From Bin5 sp965208965 (GTDB taxonomy: Bacteria > Chloroflexota > Anaerolineae > Caldilineales > Caldilineaceae), in NCBI GenBank assembly GCA_965208965.1, contig OZ242384.1:2418001-2482000 (forward strand): DNA of 64,000 nt, in the 5' to 3' direction. Position 1 is the stretch's first letter. Each line of letters opens with the position of its first letter. The position numbers and the translations under genes were made by a program. This document shows positions 16,577 to 25,513 of the stretch, piece after piece. Under the pieces are notes generated by a model. It searched no databases, was not told where the DNA came from, and worked only from the letters and a program-made list of their open reading frames with translations.

Positions 16577-18017
16577 AAGGTTCGACCCGGTCTGCGTAGT
16601 CAAGCAACGCAGCCGCGGCTGTCTCCAGATCTCCAAAATTTCCCAAGCCAACCGACGCCGCCACCGCCGCGCCGACCGCCGCCTCCTCCGCATGGCTCGG
16701 AATCAGCAGCGGCTTCCCGAATCGACCTGCCAGGATCCTGGCCAGCAGCCGGTTCTGGCGAACGCCATTTCCCGCCCCCACTAGCACCGGCGGTGTACCT
16801 ACTACCGGATTCATCTGTTCAAAGAAGGCGAAAAAGCCGTCCGCCATGCCCTCAAGCAGAGCGCGCGCGAAATGTGCAGGCGTAAAGTTATCCGGAGAAA
16901 GTCCTCTGAAAGAGGCTCGCAGCCCCGGGTTAGTGCGGCTGCCGCTGAAAAACGGTTCGCACCGCAGGCCGTCGCAGCTGGCGGGTACCGTCGCCGCCAT
17001 TTCTGTCATTCGTTCGTAGAGGTCATTCGGCGTCTCCACATCCAGAAGTTGCGCGCCCACCTGCTGAAAGAATCCCTGTAAGTAGGCATAGGAACGACCC
17101 CCGAAAAGGCCTCCCCCTATTAGCAGATACTGCCCGTTAGGGAAAGGGCGGTTCTCCAAACCGGGAATGAAATGAAAACTGTCTGTGCGGGCGGAAATCT
17201 GGCCGCCGGTTCCCACATTCAGGAGAAGACTGCGCCCCGGTTCCGGCGCACTGCCGATAAAACTGGCTTGATTGTCCCCCAGCGCAACCGTCACCGGCGT
17301 GCCCGGCTCCAAACGGACGGCTTCAGCCAGCTCGCGCCGCAACCCACCCACAACATCCCCGGCGCCCCCGATCGGCGGGAAAAGATGCGCCGGCAGTTCC
17401 AACCTCTCCAATAACCTCGAATCCCAACAGTTCGCACGGATGTCAAAGATCCCGGAACTGCCGGCCAGCGTCGGCTCACACACCACCGTCGCGCCGGTTA
17501 AGAACGACACCACCGCATCCGGGACAAAGCAGGCCGTCACCGGGGGATCAGGCAGATCCCCCTGCAAATTGAGCCAGTATAGGCTGGGGCCCAGAAACCC
17601 CGCCGCCGGCAGACAGCCGGTGTTGCGAAAGGCCTCACGCCCACCCGCGGCCGAGATGAACTCCTCCAGCACCGGCCTATCAGAACCGGGCAGCGGCTCC
17701 TGCACCCGCAAATCCTGCCACGTAATCGCGGGCCCGGCCGGCGATGTATCCGGCCCAATCAGGGCAACCCCATGCTGCTGTCCCGTAACCCCGATCCCTT
17801 GAATGGCGCCCGGCGGCAGGTCTGCCTGCACGACCAATTCGGCCAAACACTGCACTGTCAGCTCGTACAATCGCGACAGGTCCAGTTCAGCGCGTCCGGG
17901 CCCGGGAGACGAACCGGCCCGGTTGGCAACAGTCCGGTGGGCCAGCTGCCGGCCGCTCTCCGGGTCCAGCACTACCGCGCTCAATGAGGTTGTGCCGATA
18001 TCGAGTCCGATGAGCAT
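16575..18017 (-). CDS. FGGY-family carbohydrate kinase (sedoheptulokinase/xylulokinase-like)
   Basis: ATP-dependent sugar kinase, 480 residues from the ATG at 18017. The phosphate-binding start MLIGLDIGTTSLSAVVLD is at residue 1; the 23-residue upstream extension is rejected because FGGY kinases begin at this strand. Further motifs: GVTGQQHGVALI (about 97-108), a catalytic-domain GDNQASF segment with the expected aspartate, LNVGTGGQ, and the C-terminal VGAGNGVRQNRLL followed by EEAAVGAA. GDNQAS and QQHG fit sedoheptulokinase-like members, but the substrate is an inference. Divergent from the dioxygenase gene at 18255, with inverted repeats in the spacer. Confidence 0.85.
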   Translation of the reverse strand: MLIGLDIGTTSLSAVVLDPESGRQLAHRTVANRAGSSPGPGRAELDLSRLYELTVQCLAELVVQADLPPGAIQGIGVTGQQHGVALIGPDTSPAGPAITWQDLRVQEPLPGSDRPVLEEFISAAGGREAFRNTGCLPAAGFLGPSLYWLNLQGDLPDPPVTACFVPDAVVSFLTGATVVCEPTLAGSSGIFDIRANCWDSRLLERLELPAHLFPPIGGAGDVVGGLRRELAEAVRLEPGTPVTVALGDNQASFIGSAPEPGRSLLLNVGTGGQISARTDSFHFIPGLENRPFPNGQYLLIGGGLFGGRSYAYLQGFFQQVGAQLLDVETPNDLYERMTEMAATVPASCDGLRCEPFFSGSRTNPGLRASFRGLSPDNFTPAHFARALLEGMADGFFAFFEQMNPVVGTPPVLVGAGNGVRQNRLLARILAGRFGKPLLIPSHAEEAAVGAAVAASVGLGNFGDLETAAAALLDYADRVEP

Positions 18018-18120
18018 AGTGTTTTCCCTTTCCAAAAGTACACTTATTACAATGAGATTGTATCCCATGGAACCGTTTGGGAACATACGCGCATCGCTGG
18101 ACCAGTATGGAAAGACCCCC

Positions 18121-18156
18121 GCGTCTCTGTTACAATAGAGACGCTCTTGCGAGAGC
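18121..18156. promoter_or_regulatory. Adjacent inverted repeats in the kinase-dioxygenase divergent spacer
   Basis: GCGTCTCT-N8-AGAGACGC (18121-18144) is a perfect 8-base inverted repeat. It is followed by GCTCT-TGCG-AGAGC (18143-18156). The loop of the first holds TACAAT, a possible -10 box. It may be an operator or an RNA structure shared by the divergent genes. Confidence 0.4.
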
Positions 18157-18229
18157 GGCGCCGCAATTCTGTGCTCTGCACGTAAACACGAGTTTGCACC
18201 CTTGCCATTCCATTTTTCCTTTTACTCCA

Positions 18230-18238
18230 TGCTATACA
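18230..18238 (+). promoter_or_regulatory. Candidate extended -10 promoter of dioxygenase copy 1
   Basis: TGCTATACA just before the AGGGGAGG ribosome binding site. The same layout, with TACACT at 19363-19368 and CGCAGGGG following, precedes the second dioxygenase copy, which supports a shared ancestral promoter. No good -35 is seen. Confidence 0.35.
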
Positions 18239-18254
18239 ACGCAGGGGAGGCATC

Positions 18255-19100
18255 ATGACGACAACCACCATCGCCCAAGACAAAAGGACCCAGTTGATAG
18301 AAGACGGCTACTGCGTCTTCGAGCAGGTGCTGTCTCCCGAGATGCTGGCCCGAGTGCGCGCCGCCAGCGACGGCCTGATCGACGCGCAGACCGCCGAACA
18401 CTTCGAGGAGCAGAAATCCACCGGCAGCATGATCAGTGTCTACGATGATCCCTTCTTCGCCGAACTGGTCGCCTATCAGCCTGCCCTAGACGCGCTGGCC
18501 TCGATGGGCTATCCAAAGCCGCGCTGGTCCTCCGGCTTCGTCATCAGCAAGCCCGGCCACTCGCCGCCCCTATTCTGGCATCAGGACTGGTGGGGGTGGA
18601 ACGATCCGCTTAGCTATACCGACCTCCCTCTGCAGGTCTTTGCAATGTACTATCTGGTCGACACGCGCATCGAGAACGGCTGCCTGCGGGTCATCTCAGG
18701 CTCTCACCGCAATCGCCATCGCATGCACGACGTCGTGCATACTGCACATACCGATGAACTTCGCCGCGCCACCGACCCGAACCATCCGGCCTATCAACCG
18801 ATGCCGGAAGATCAGGCTGTGCCCGTGCGCGCCGGCGATCTGGTGATCGGTGACTCCAGGCTTCTCCATGGCTCCTACGCCAACCAGACCGACGAGCGGC
18901 GCACAGTCATTACGATCTGGTACCATCCAAATTTCGACATCTCCTCGCCCCGCATTCAGGCCAATCTGAGTCGGACCCAGACACGGGTAGTCGACTGGCC
19001 GCAGCAGGCTCAGAAACTCGTTCAAAGATTGGTGCCCACATACGACGGCGACGAGGAGCCACTTGAGTGGAACCGGGTGCCCGGACCTGAACTGAAGTGA
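18255..19100 (+). CDS. Phytanoyl-CoA dioxygenase family protein, tandem copy 1
   Basis: Fe(II)/2-oxoglutarate-dependent oxygenase of the PhyH family, 281 residues. The iron triad is H109 and D111 (FWHQDWW) with distal H205 (RLLHGSY); the arginine that holds 2-oxoglutarate is in ERRTVITIW (about 214-215). A double-stranded beta-helix core surrounds GCLRVISGSHR. GGGGAGG four bases before the ATG supports the start. Copy 2 at 19386 has the same length and very similar sequence. The substrate is unknown; an aldehyde dehydrogenase downstream could take an aldehyde product, which is speculation. Confidence 0.9.
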   Translation: MTTTTIAQDKRTQLIEDGYCVFEQVLSPEMLARVRAASDGLIDAQTAEHFEEQKSTGSMISVYDDPFFAELVAYQPALDALASMGYPKPRWSSGFVISKPGHSPPLFWHQDWWGWNDPLSYTDLPLQVFAMYYLVDTRIENGCLRVISGSHRNRHRMHDVVHTAHTDELRRATDPNHPAYQPMPEDQAVPVRAGDLVIGDSRLLHGSYANQTDERRTVITIWYHPNFDISSPRIQANLSRTQTRVVDWPQQAQKLVQRLVPTYDGDEEPLEWNRVPGPELK

Positions 19101-19153
19101 AAACCGTGGGCGCTTGACGGGATGCGATTGTCTCCCTTTCTCCTGTCTATTCG

Positions 19154-19178
19154 GCAATGTCGAGAACGTAGACATTGC
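19154..19178 (+). repeat. Perfect inverted repeat between the two dioxygenase copies
   Basis: GCAATGTC and GACATTGC, 8 bases each, with a 9-base loop, framed by TCTCC and GGAGA that could extend the structure. No T-run follows. It lies in a 285-base spacer that otherwise shows no gene. Confidence 0.4.
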
Positions 19179-19385
19179 GATGGGGAGAGCGGCACAGGGC
19201 TTTGAAATGAATCTGGACCAGGGCGGAGCGAAAAGAGTGCCGGAATTCGCAGGGTCAATTCTGCATTTTCTCGAGGAGGCGCAGTTCCGTACATTGCCTG
19301 TGACCGGGGCAGGCAAAGAACGAGCTCACAGACCTATTTCCATTCTTTCTTGTGATTCACGCTACACTTCGCAGGGGGCGTGTCA

Positions 19386-20231
19386 ATGACACGAGCACTG
19401 GTCTTCCACGACATGCGAGAGCAACTGTTGCGCGATGGCTACTGCGTCTTGGAACAGATCTTGTCACCGGAAATGTTGGAACGCGTGCGCGTCGCCAGCG
19501 ACGACCTCATCGCAGCCCAGCCCGCCGAGCATTTCGACAGATACAAGTCAACCGGCAGCATGATAAGCGTTTATGACGACCCCTTTTTCGCCGAACTCGT
19601 TGCCTATCAACCTGCCCTCGACGCCCTGGATTCTCTGGGCTTCCCCGATTCTCGCTGGACGTCAGGATTCGTTATTAGCAAACCAGGCCACTCGCCGCCC
19701 CTCTTCTGGCACCAGGACTGGTGGGCATGGAATGATCCGGTCAGCTATACCGATCTCCCCCTCCAACTCTTTCTCATGTACTATCTGGTCGATACCAGCA
19801 TCGAAAACGGCTGCCTGCGCGTCATTGCCGGCTCCCACCGCAAACGCCATCGTATCCACGACACCGTCCACACCACACATAACGAGGAGCTGAGCCGGGC
19901 CACCGACCCATCCAATCCCGCTTATCAGCCGATGCCCGAAGACAAAGCCGTTCCGGTGCGCGCCGGCGACCTTGTCATCGGCGATGCCAGACTCCTTCAT
20001 GGATCCTTCCCCAACCATACGGAAGAACGCCGCACCGTCATCACGCTCTGGTACCATCCCAATTTCGACATTTCACCTCCCCCCATCCAGTCCAGCCTGA
20101 GCCGTGATCAGACGCACGTGTCCTCTTGGCCGCCGCAGGCGCGTAAACTCGTTCAGAAGCTGGTCCCCACATATGAAGGGGATGCAGAACCGCTGGAATG
20201 GAAACGGGTTCCGGGTCCCGCATTGAAGTGA
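19386..20231 (+). CDS. Phytanoyl-CoA dioxygenase family protein, tandem copy 2
   Basis: Paralogue of 18255-19100, also 281 residues when started at the ATG at 19386. A GTG two codons earlier is also open, but AGGGGG lies 7 bases before the ATG and only 1 base before the GTG. The iron ligands are at the same places (H109, D111 in FWHQDWW; distal His in RLLHGSF), and the 2-oxoglutarate arginine in ERRTVITLW. Differences are mostly conservative. Copy and spacer both resemble the first unit, pointing to a tandem duplication that has aged longer than the sialidase one. Confidence 0.9.
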   Translation: MTRALVFHDMREQLLRDGYCVLEQILSPEMLERVRVASDDLIAAQPAEHFDRYKSTGSMISVYDDPFFAELVAYQPALDALDSLGFPDSRWTSGFVISKPGHSPPLFWHQDWWAWNDPVSYTDLPLQLFLMYYLVDTSIENGCLRVIAGSHRKRHRIHDTVHTTHNEELSRATDPSNPAYQPMPEDKAVPVRAGDLVIGDARLLHGSFPNHTEERRTVITLWYHPNFDISPPPIQSSLSRDQTHVSSWPPQARKLVQKLVPTYEGDAEPLEWKRVPGPALK

Positions 20232-20317
20232 AATTCGCCGCCGCAACTTGCGCGGCGACAATACATACAACTACGCAACCATTCTGAAAAGATTCTGACA
20301 TCAAGGAGAACAATTCG

Positions 20318-21733
20318 ATGAAAATGCACATTGGCGGGCAATGGGTAGACAAGTCCGAAAAGATCGAAGTACTGCATCCCTTCGACGGCTCCGTCATCGA
20401 CACTATCCCCAGGGGCGATGCGGCCGATGTCGAACTGGCCCTCGCGACCGCCGAACGCGGCGCCAAAGTCATGGCCAGTCTGACCGGCTACGAACGATAC
20501 GAAATCCTGCACAAGGCCGCCCACCTGATGGAGGAGCGCAACGAAGATTTGGCCCGCACTATTACGCTCGAAGAGGGCAAGATCATCGCCGAGGGCCGCA
20601 TCGAAGCCTCGCGCGCGGTCGAAATCATCGCCCTCTCCGCCGAGGAGGCCAAGCGCCTCGGCGGCGAAGTCGTCCCTCTTGACGGCGCACCCGGCGCGGC
20701 CGGCAAATTCGGCTTTACCGTACGCGTGCCTTGCGGCGTCATCGTCGGCATCAGCCCCTTCAACTTCCCCCTCCACCTCGTCTGCCACAAGATCGGTCCC
20801 GCCCTGGCCGCCGGCAATGCCATCATTCTCAAGCCGGCCACAGACACGCCGCTCTCAGCGCTGAAGCTGGTCGAGATCTTCCTCGAAGCCGGCACACCGC
20901 CCGAGGCGCTCCAATGCCTCACCGGCTCCGGTGGCGTCATCGGCGATGCTCTTTGTGCCGACCCCCGAGTCCGCAAGATCACCTTTACCGGCAGCCGCGA
21001 CATCGGCGAGCACATCTGCCGCACCGCAGGCCTCAAGCGCGTCACCATGGAACTTGGCTCCAACGCGCCCCTCATCGTCATGCCCGACGCCGACCCCGAA
21101 CGCGTAGCCCAGGCCGCCGCCGCCTCCGGTTACTCCAATGCCGGACAGGTCTGCATCTCCACCCAGCGCGTCGTCACCCACGAGAAGATCTACGGCGACT
21201 TTCTCGATGCCTTCAAGGCCACTGTCGAAGACATCACAACCGGTAACCCGCTCGCCGAAGCCACCAAAATGGGGCCGATGATTCGCGAGGAAGACGCCGT
21301 GCGCGTCGATCAGTGGGTTGATGAAGCCGTTAGCGGCGGCGCCGAGCTCGTCCTCGGCGGCCAGCGCAACGGCCAGATGTACCAGCCCACCATCGTCTCC
21401 AACGTCAGCCCCGAGATGAAGATCTCCTGCGATGAGGTCTTCGGCCCCGTCGTCGGCGTGACCCCTGTCAGCGACATCGACGAGGCCATCGCACTCGCCA
21501 ATGACACCAACTACGGCCTGAGCGCAGCCATCTTTACGCAGAATATCGATTGGGCTATGAGATTCGTGCAAGAGGTGGAGTCCGGTAACCTGCACGTCAA
21601 TTGGGGCACCCAGTGGCGCGCCGACCTGATGCCCTATGGCGGCGTCAAGGAAAGCGGTATGGGCAAGGAAGGACCCAAGTACGCAATCGAGGAAATGACC
21701 GAAACGAAGATGGCGGTCTTCCACCTGAGCTGA
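20318..21733 (+). CDS. NAD(P)-dependent aldehyde dehydrogenase
   Basis: Aldehyde dehydrogenase superfamily enzyme oxidising an aldehyde to the acid, 471 residues, the normal length. Catalytic C279 lies in GQVCIS and the general base E245 in MELGSNAP; the cofactor-binding region holds ISPFNFPLHLV, and FTGSRDIG is the Rossmann turn. AAGGAGAA precedes the ATG. The ELGSNAP form and length resemble lactaldehyde- and glyceraldehyde-type members; the substrate is not determinable. It follows the two dioxygenases by 86 bases and may share their transcript. A terminator lies behind it. Confidence 0.92.
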   Translation: MKMHIGGQWVDKSEKIEVLHPFDGSVIDTIPRGDAADVELALATAERGAKVMASLTGYERYEILHKAAHLMEERNEDLARTITLEEGKIIAEGRIEASRAVEIIALSAEEAKRLGGEVVPLDGAPGAAGKFGFTVRVPCGVIVGISPFNFPLHLVCHKIGPALAAGNAIILKPATDTPLSALKLVEIFLEAGTPPEALQCLTGSGGVIGDALCADPRVRKITFTGSRDIGEHICRTAGLKRVTMELGSNAPLIVMPDADPERVAQAAAASGYSNAGQVCISTQRVVTHEKIYGDFLDAFKATVEDITTGNPLAEATKMGPMIREEDAVRVDQWVDEAVSGGAELVLGGQRNGQMYQPTIVSNVSPEMKISCDEVFGPVVGVTPVSDIDEAIALANDTNYGLSAAIFTQNIDWAMRFVQEVESGNLHVNWGTQWRADLMPYGGVKESGMGKEGPKYAIEEMTETKMAVFHLS

Positions 21734-21783
21734 TGAGGTAGGCTGGATTCAACCCAGTCGACAAAAGAGGTTATCGACTTCGA

Positions 21784-21824
21784 AAGGCATCGGCGCGAGA
21801 ACGTTCCCGTGTCGATGCCTTCTT
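21784..21824 (+). terminator. Terminator between the aldehyde dehydrogenase and methyltransferase genes
   Basis: A 14-base stem (AAGGCATCGGCGCG with CGTGTCGATGCCTT, two wobble pairs) and a 10-base loop, followed by CTTCTTCTG. The genes converge here, so it may serve both. Confidence 0.7.
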
Positions 21825-21834
21825 CTGTATCCCC

Positions 21835-22728
21835 TTAGCCGCCGCTGTGAAATACCGCCAACCGGAACTCGTGGTTCATTCCCGCCTCTTCCAAGGTCAA
21901 CCACGACTCACCGGCGATCTGTTCGGTGCAAGGGCCGAATGAACAGATCGTCAACCGCCGCGCGCGAGCTTCTTGCCTTAGCCTGTTGAGAACGGTCTGG
22001 AGCATCTGCCCTCGAAAAGGGGAAAACAGAAAGTAGACCGTGCCCCCGCACAGGCCCGCGCTGCGAGCGTCCCCCTCACTGAAAGAGACCCCGTCCAATC
22101 CCAGCCCTTCCGCCTCACCGCGAGCCCGCTCCACATACGCCGGCACGACCTCCAGCCCGGTCGCATCCACGCCCGTCAGCAGATGCACTAGCAGAACCAC
22201 CTGTCCCAGTCCGGAGCCAATGTCGACAAATCTCTCGTCGCACGTAAGCGGCACTCGGTCCACCAGTTCCAGCACCGCGCTCACTGGCGTCGACTCATAG
22301 TGAATCATCTCGCCGTCGCCGCAGCCGTCCCACGGCTGCGGCGGGCAGTCACTGCGAAACAGCCTCGCGGCCAGCGCGTCCGCAGCCTCCGCGCCCCAGT
22401 GCATGCAAGACCGATCACCGCGCCGGTAGCGGCAGTTGCTTTCGAGCAACGTCCGCAGTTGGCCCGGCGTGACGGTTCCTGTTCGGATGCCAGAACGCAA
22501 CTTCCGAAAGAGGGCCTGGTTACGCGCCCCTAAATCTCCCTGCAATGCGCGCACCCGCTCCAGACCGGTTGTGGCGAGCCGGCGCCCGGCCTGCATCTGG
22601 AACGCCTCTCCCAGGAAGTCGAGTGTCTTTAGCGCCTCAAAGCGCGCTGCCAAATTGTCATCACTGTGGAGTGTGGAGTCCCGTTCCAAAGCGGCCAGAT
22701 CCCGTTCCAACTTCGAAAGATCGGCCAT
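21835..22728 (-). CDS. Class I SAM-dependent methyltransferase, Dot1-like
   Basis: 297 residues. The first half is helical and charged (about 1-110), with a cysteine-bearing stretch (NCRYRRGDRSCMHW). The C-terminal half is a Rossmann methyltransferase with motif I VDIGSGLGQVVLLVH, an acidic motif II (GLEVV) and motif III (EGDARS). The form of motif I and the preceding YESTPVSAVLELVD resemble Dot1-type lysine methyltransferases. Bacterial proteins of this shape are poorly characterised and the target is unknown. It starts about 30 bases after the rimO stop on the same strand and is likely cotranscribed with it. Confidence 0.72.
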   Translation of the reverse strand: MADLSKLERDLAALERDSTLHSDDNLAARFEALKTLDFLGEAFQMQAGRRLATTGLERVRALQGDLGARNQALFRKLRSGIRTGTVTPGQLRTLLESNCRYRRGDRSCMHWGAEAADALAARLFRSDCPPQPWDGCGDGEMIHYESTPVSAVLELVDRVPLTCDERFVDIGSGLGQVVLLVHLLTGVDATGLEVVPAYVERARGEAEGLGLDGVSFSEGDARSAGLCGGTVYFLFSPFRGQMLQTVLNRLRQEARARRLTICSFGPCTEQIAGESWLTLEEAGMNHEFRLAVFHSGG

Positions 22729-22757
22729 TACGGTCTCCGCGCGGGGTAAAATGCTTT

Positions 22758-24167
22758 CTACTCGAGCTCCGCCATTAATTCCGTGCGACTGGAAAACGTC
22801 TCTGCGATCAGCGGTTCACCCACCAGGTCATATTCCAGCGCACCGTTGATATGCACCTGCAGAATGGCGCCAGCCGGCGCCTCCGCAATGCCCGGCACGA
22901 GCACCAGCCCGTCTACCTCCGGCGCATCGCGATAGCAGCGGCCCATCACCAGCGGCGCGCCGCTCTCAGCGATTTCGCCCTGGCCCTCGACGAGGATGTC
23001 GAGTACCTTTCCAACCTGCTCCTGATTCTTGCGCAAACTGATCGGCTGCTGGACCTCCATCAACCGCCCGTAGCGCTCTTCTTTCTCTTCCTCAGCCACA
23101 GGATCGGGCAGCTCCGCCGCCGGCGTTCCCGGCTCCGGGCTGAAGGGAAACGCGCCCACCTTGTCGAACTCCATCGCCTGCGCGAAATCCAACAACCCCT
23201 GAAACTCCTCTTCCGTCTCGCCAGGGTAACCGACAATGAATGTTGTGCGCATCGCGATTTCCGGCATCGCCGCCCGCAGCTTCTCCACATGGTCGTAGAT
23301 CATCTCAAGCCGGGATGGCCGGCGCATACGGCGCAGCGTGCGCGGGTCGCCGTGCTGAAGCGGCATATCCAGATAGGGCACGATCTTTTCCTGGCTGGCC
23401 ATTACTTCGATCAGCCCGTCGCTCACGTGGCCTGGGTAGGCGTACATCAGCCGCACCCACTTCAGAGCGTCGCTGGTGCGGTTGCAAAGTGAACTCAATA
23501 GGCGCGGCAGGCTGTCCGGCTCTCCCTGGTCCCGCCCGAAGTCGGTCGTATCCTGCGCGACGATCACCAGCTCCTTGGCGCCCGCCTCCACCAACGAGTT
23601 GGCCTCGTCGATAAGGGCCTCTACCGGCCGGCTGCGCAGTTTGCCCTTAAAGCTGGGGATCGTACAGAACGCGCATGGCGCATTGCAGCCGTCCGAAATC
23701 TTGAGATAAGCGCTGCCCCCGGCCACAGGCGGCCGCGGCACCGCCTGCACAAATGTTTCCTCCGGCTCACCCAATAGGCTGTACCGTTGTATACTGCGCT
23801 GCTCCGGCCCACCCCGCACCTGCTTGATCAACTCCACCACATCCATCCAGCGCCGCGTTCCCAGCAGACCGTCCACCTTCGGCACCCGCTCCAGCACCTC
23901 CCCACCGTTTCGTTGCGCCAGGCAGCCGGCCGCGATCAGCATCTGATGCCGCCTCTTGCCGTCTGCCAGCTCCTGCAGCACGCCGATCGACTCCTCTTTA
24001 GCCGCATCCAGAAAGCCGCAAGTGTTCACGATCAGCACGTCCGCCTGGCGCGCATCGGCACTGACGCCAAAGTCGGCCTGCCGCAGCAGCATCTCCATGC
24101 CGTCACTGTCAACCTCATTCTTCGGACATCCGAGGGTAACCAGGTGATAGCTCTGTCTATTCTTCAT
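22758..24167 (-). CDS. rimO: Ribosomal protein S12 methylthiotransferase
   Basis: Radical-SAM enzyme that methylthiolates Asp88 of ribosomal protein S12, carrying two iron-sulfur clusters. 469 residues. The N-terminal MTTase domain has C14, C50 and C82 (LGCPKNEVDSDGM is RimO-type), the radical-SAM triad is C161, C165 and C168 in GCNAPCAFC, followed by KGKLRSRP, and the C-terminal TRAM domain covers roughly the last 65 residues. MiaB is less likely because of the PKNEVDS signature. The ribosome binding site is weak. The Dot1-like methyltransferase gene follows closely. Confidence 0.95.
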   Translation of the reverse strand: MKNRQSYHLVTLGCPKNEVDSDGMEMLLRQADFGVSADARQADVLIVNTCGFLDAAKEESIGVLQELADGKRRHQMLIAAGCLAQRNGGEVLERVPKVDGLLGTRRWMDVVELIKQVRGGPEQRSIQRYSLLGEPEETFVQAVPRPPVAGGSAYLKISDGCNAPCAFCTIPSFKGKLRSRPVEALIDEANSLVEAGAKELVIVAQDTTDFGRDQGEPDSLPRLLSSLCNRTSDALKWVRLMYAYPGHVSDGLIEVMASQEKIVPYLDMPLQHGDPRTLRRMRRPSRLEMIYDHVEKLRAAMPEIAMRTTFIVGYPGETEEEFQGLLDFAQAMEFDKVGAFPFSPEPGTPAAELPDPVAEEEKEERYGRLMEVQQPISLRKNQEQVGKVLDILVEGQGEIAESGAPLVMGRCYRDAPEVDGLVLVPGIAEAPAGAILQVHINGALEYDLVGEPLIAETFSSRTELMAELE

Positions 24168-24333
24168 TTACGAAACTCTTTATCACACTCACTTGCGTTG
24201 AAACTGTACTAAGCTCTTAGCTAGGGAAAAGAGCCCTCCCACAGCCAAGCCATTTTAGCACAAATTCCAGTGAAAATAGATTCAACTTTCGGGGAAAATC
24301 CGCTTACAAAGGCACACGCGAGGGCATTCACAA

Positions 24334-24954
24334 TCAGGGTCGAATAAGGTCCAACAACTCGTCCAACTCCTGCTGACTCGAGATCGGCCCGACAACCGTT
24401 TCGACGATCCTACCTTCGGGGCTGATGAAGAAAGTCTCCGGCACACCCTGAATCCGGTACCGCCGCGCTGCCTGGCTGCGCAGATCAGGTCCATTGGGAT
24501 AGGTGATATCAAACTCCGCAAGATAGGCAAGCGCCGCCGGCTCCTGGTCCAGATAGTCCAGCCCCAGAAAGACAATCCCGTTCTCCTTCTCGCGGCGCCA
24601 CGTCTGCTCCAACAGGTCCGCCTCCTCGCGGCAGGGCGTGCACCAGCTGGCCCAGAAATTGATGACCACACCCTTCCCCCGCAGCTCGTCCAGGTCAATC
24701 TCCACCCCATCGAAAGTTGTGAACCGCAGTTCCGGCGCCTCACCCGCGGCCCGCTGTTCCTGCACATTCGTCTGCCACAACCTAACGGCCAGCAGAACGA
24801 TGAAAGCCAAGCTCACAGCAAGGAACAAGACGCGCCAGAAACGCACCGCCCGTCTGGAAGGCGCTTCCGTCTGTCGGTCAGTTTGCGACTCTAGCGGTGT
24901 GTCTCTATCAAGAAGATGTGGTGCGCCGCGCTCAGACTCACTCACTTCAGTCAT
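24334..24954 (-). CDS. TlpA/ResA/CcmG-like membrane-anchored thioredoxin
   Basis: Thiol-disulfide oxidoreductase likely reducing apocytochrome c or CcmH on the outer face of the membrane. From the ATG at 24954 (overlapping the ccmH stop by 8 bases) there are 206 residues; an ATG 13 codons upstream is also open but lies further inside ccmH. One membrane anchor at about 40-60 is followed by a thioredoxin domain with the active site WCTPC (C105, C108) and the cis-proline region GVPETFF. Gene order after ccmH supports a cytochrome c maturation role (CcmG/DsbE-like). Confidence 0.88.
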   Translation of the reverse strand: MTEVSESERGAPHLLDRDTPLESQTDRQTEAPSRRAVRFWRVLFLAVSLAFIVLLAVRLWQTNVQEQRAAGEAPELRFTTFDGVEIDLDELRGKGVVINFWASWCTPCREEADLLEQTWRREKENGIVFLGLDYLDQEPAALAYLAEFDITYPNGPDLRSQAARRYRIQGVPETFFISPEGRIVETVVGPISSQQELDELLDLIRP

Positions 24955-25486
24955 AGCGGGCCAGTTCCTCATCCAAACGCCGCTCCCGCTCATTGGCCTC
25001 CGGCCTGCTTACTCTCGTCGGCGTCGGTCGCAGCGGACGCGACATCTGTTGCAGGCGCAGCCAGAGAAAAATGCCGCCGCCCGCCACAGCAACCAGCGGC
25101 AAGATCCAAGCCAGCCAGTTGAACCCCTGCCTCGGCGGTACTCCCAGCACCTGCGGCCCATACTGCTCTAGGAAATAGTCCCGTATCGACGCCGCGTCCT
25201 CACCTTCGGTCAATTTGATCTCGATCACCTCCCGCATCTGCGCACAAGCCTTCAGTTCGCAGCTGTCCAAACGCAACCTGCCCCCGCACAGCGGGCACCA
25301 CAGGTCCCGCGCAACAGTGTTCACTTCATCAGCTGTGACGCCGGTGGTTTCGCTTTGGGCAAAAAGAGGCGGGCTGCTGAGAGTGGAAGTCAGCAGCAGG
25401 CAAAAAACCAGGATGACAAAACGTAGGGTGGTCAAGTGCGCTGCAGTATAGCGTACTGTGCGCGTTGTGAGGGGAGAAGAGGACAT
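24947..25486 (-). CDS. ccmH: Cytochrome c-type biogenesis protein CcmH
   Basis: Heme-lyase subunit that handles the CXXCH cysteines of apocytochrome c, 179 residues. An N-terminal signal or anchor (about 20-43) is followed by the redox site C64 and C67 in LWCPLC, replacing the usual LRCxxC, with two extra cysteines (SCELKAC) close behind, and a conserved YFLEQYGPQVL stretch. A second membrane helix lies at about 122-142, followed by a basic tail. The rest of the ccm set (ccmA-F) is not in the window. The extra cysteine pair is unusual. It stands 27 bases after the DtxR-family regulator gene and is probably in its operon. Confidence 0.86.
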   Translation of the reverse strand: MSSSPLTTRTVRYTAAHLTTLRFVILVFCLLLTSTLSSPPLFAQSETTGVTADEVNTVARDLWCPLCGGRLRLDSCELKACAQMREVIEIKLTEGEDAASIRDYFLEQYGPQVLGVPPRQGFNWLAWILPLVAVAGGGIFLWLRLQQMSRPLRPTPTRVSRPEANERERRLDEELARYD

Positions 25487-25513
25487 GCGTGTACTGTGCA
25501 GAACAATGCGCGC

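Noticed and set aside
16581..16600. GGTTCGACCC, resembling a tRNA T-loop
   Set aside because: It lies in the coding end of the sugar kinase and has no acceptor, D or anticodon stems around it.
20855..21724. Minus-strand frame opposite the aldehyde dehydrogenase gene
   Set aside because: Gly/Asp/Val-rich shadow; catalytic Cys and Glu are on the plus strand.
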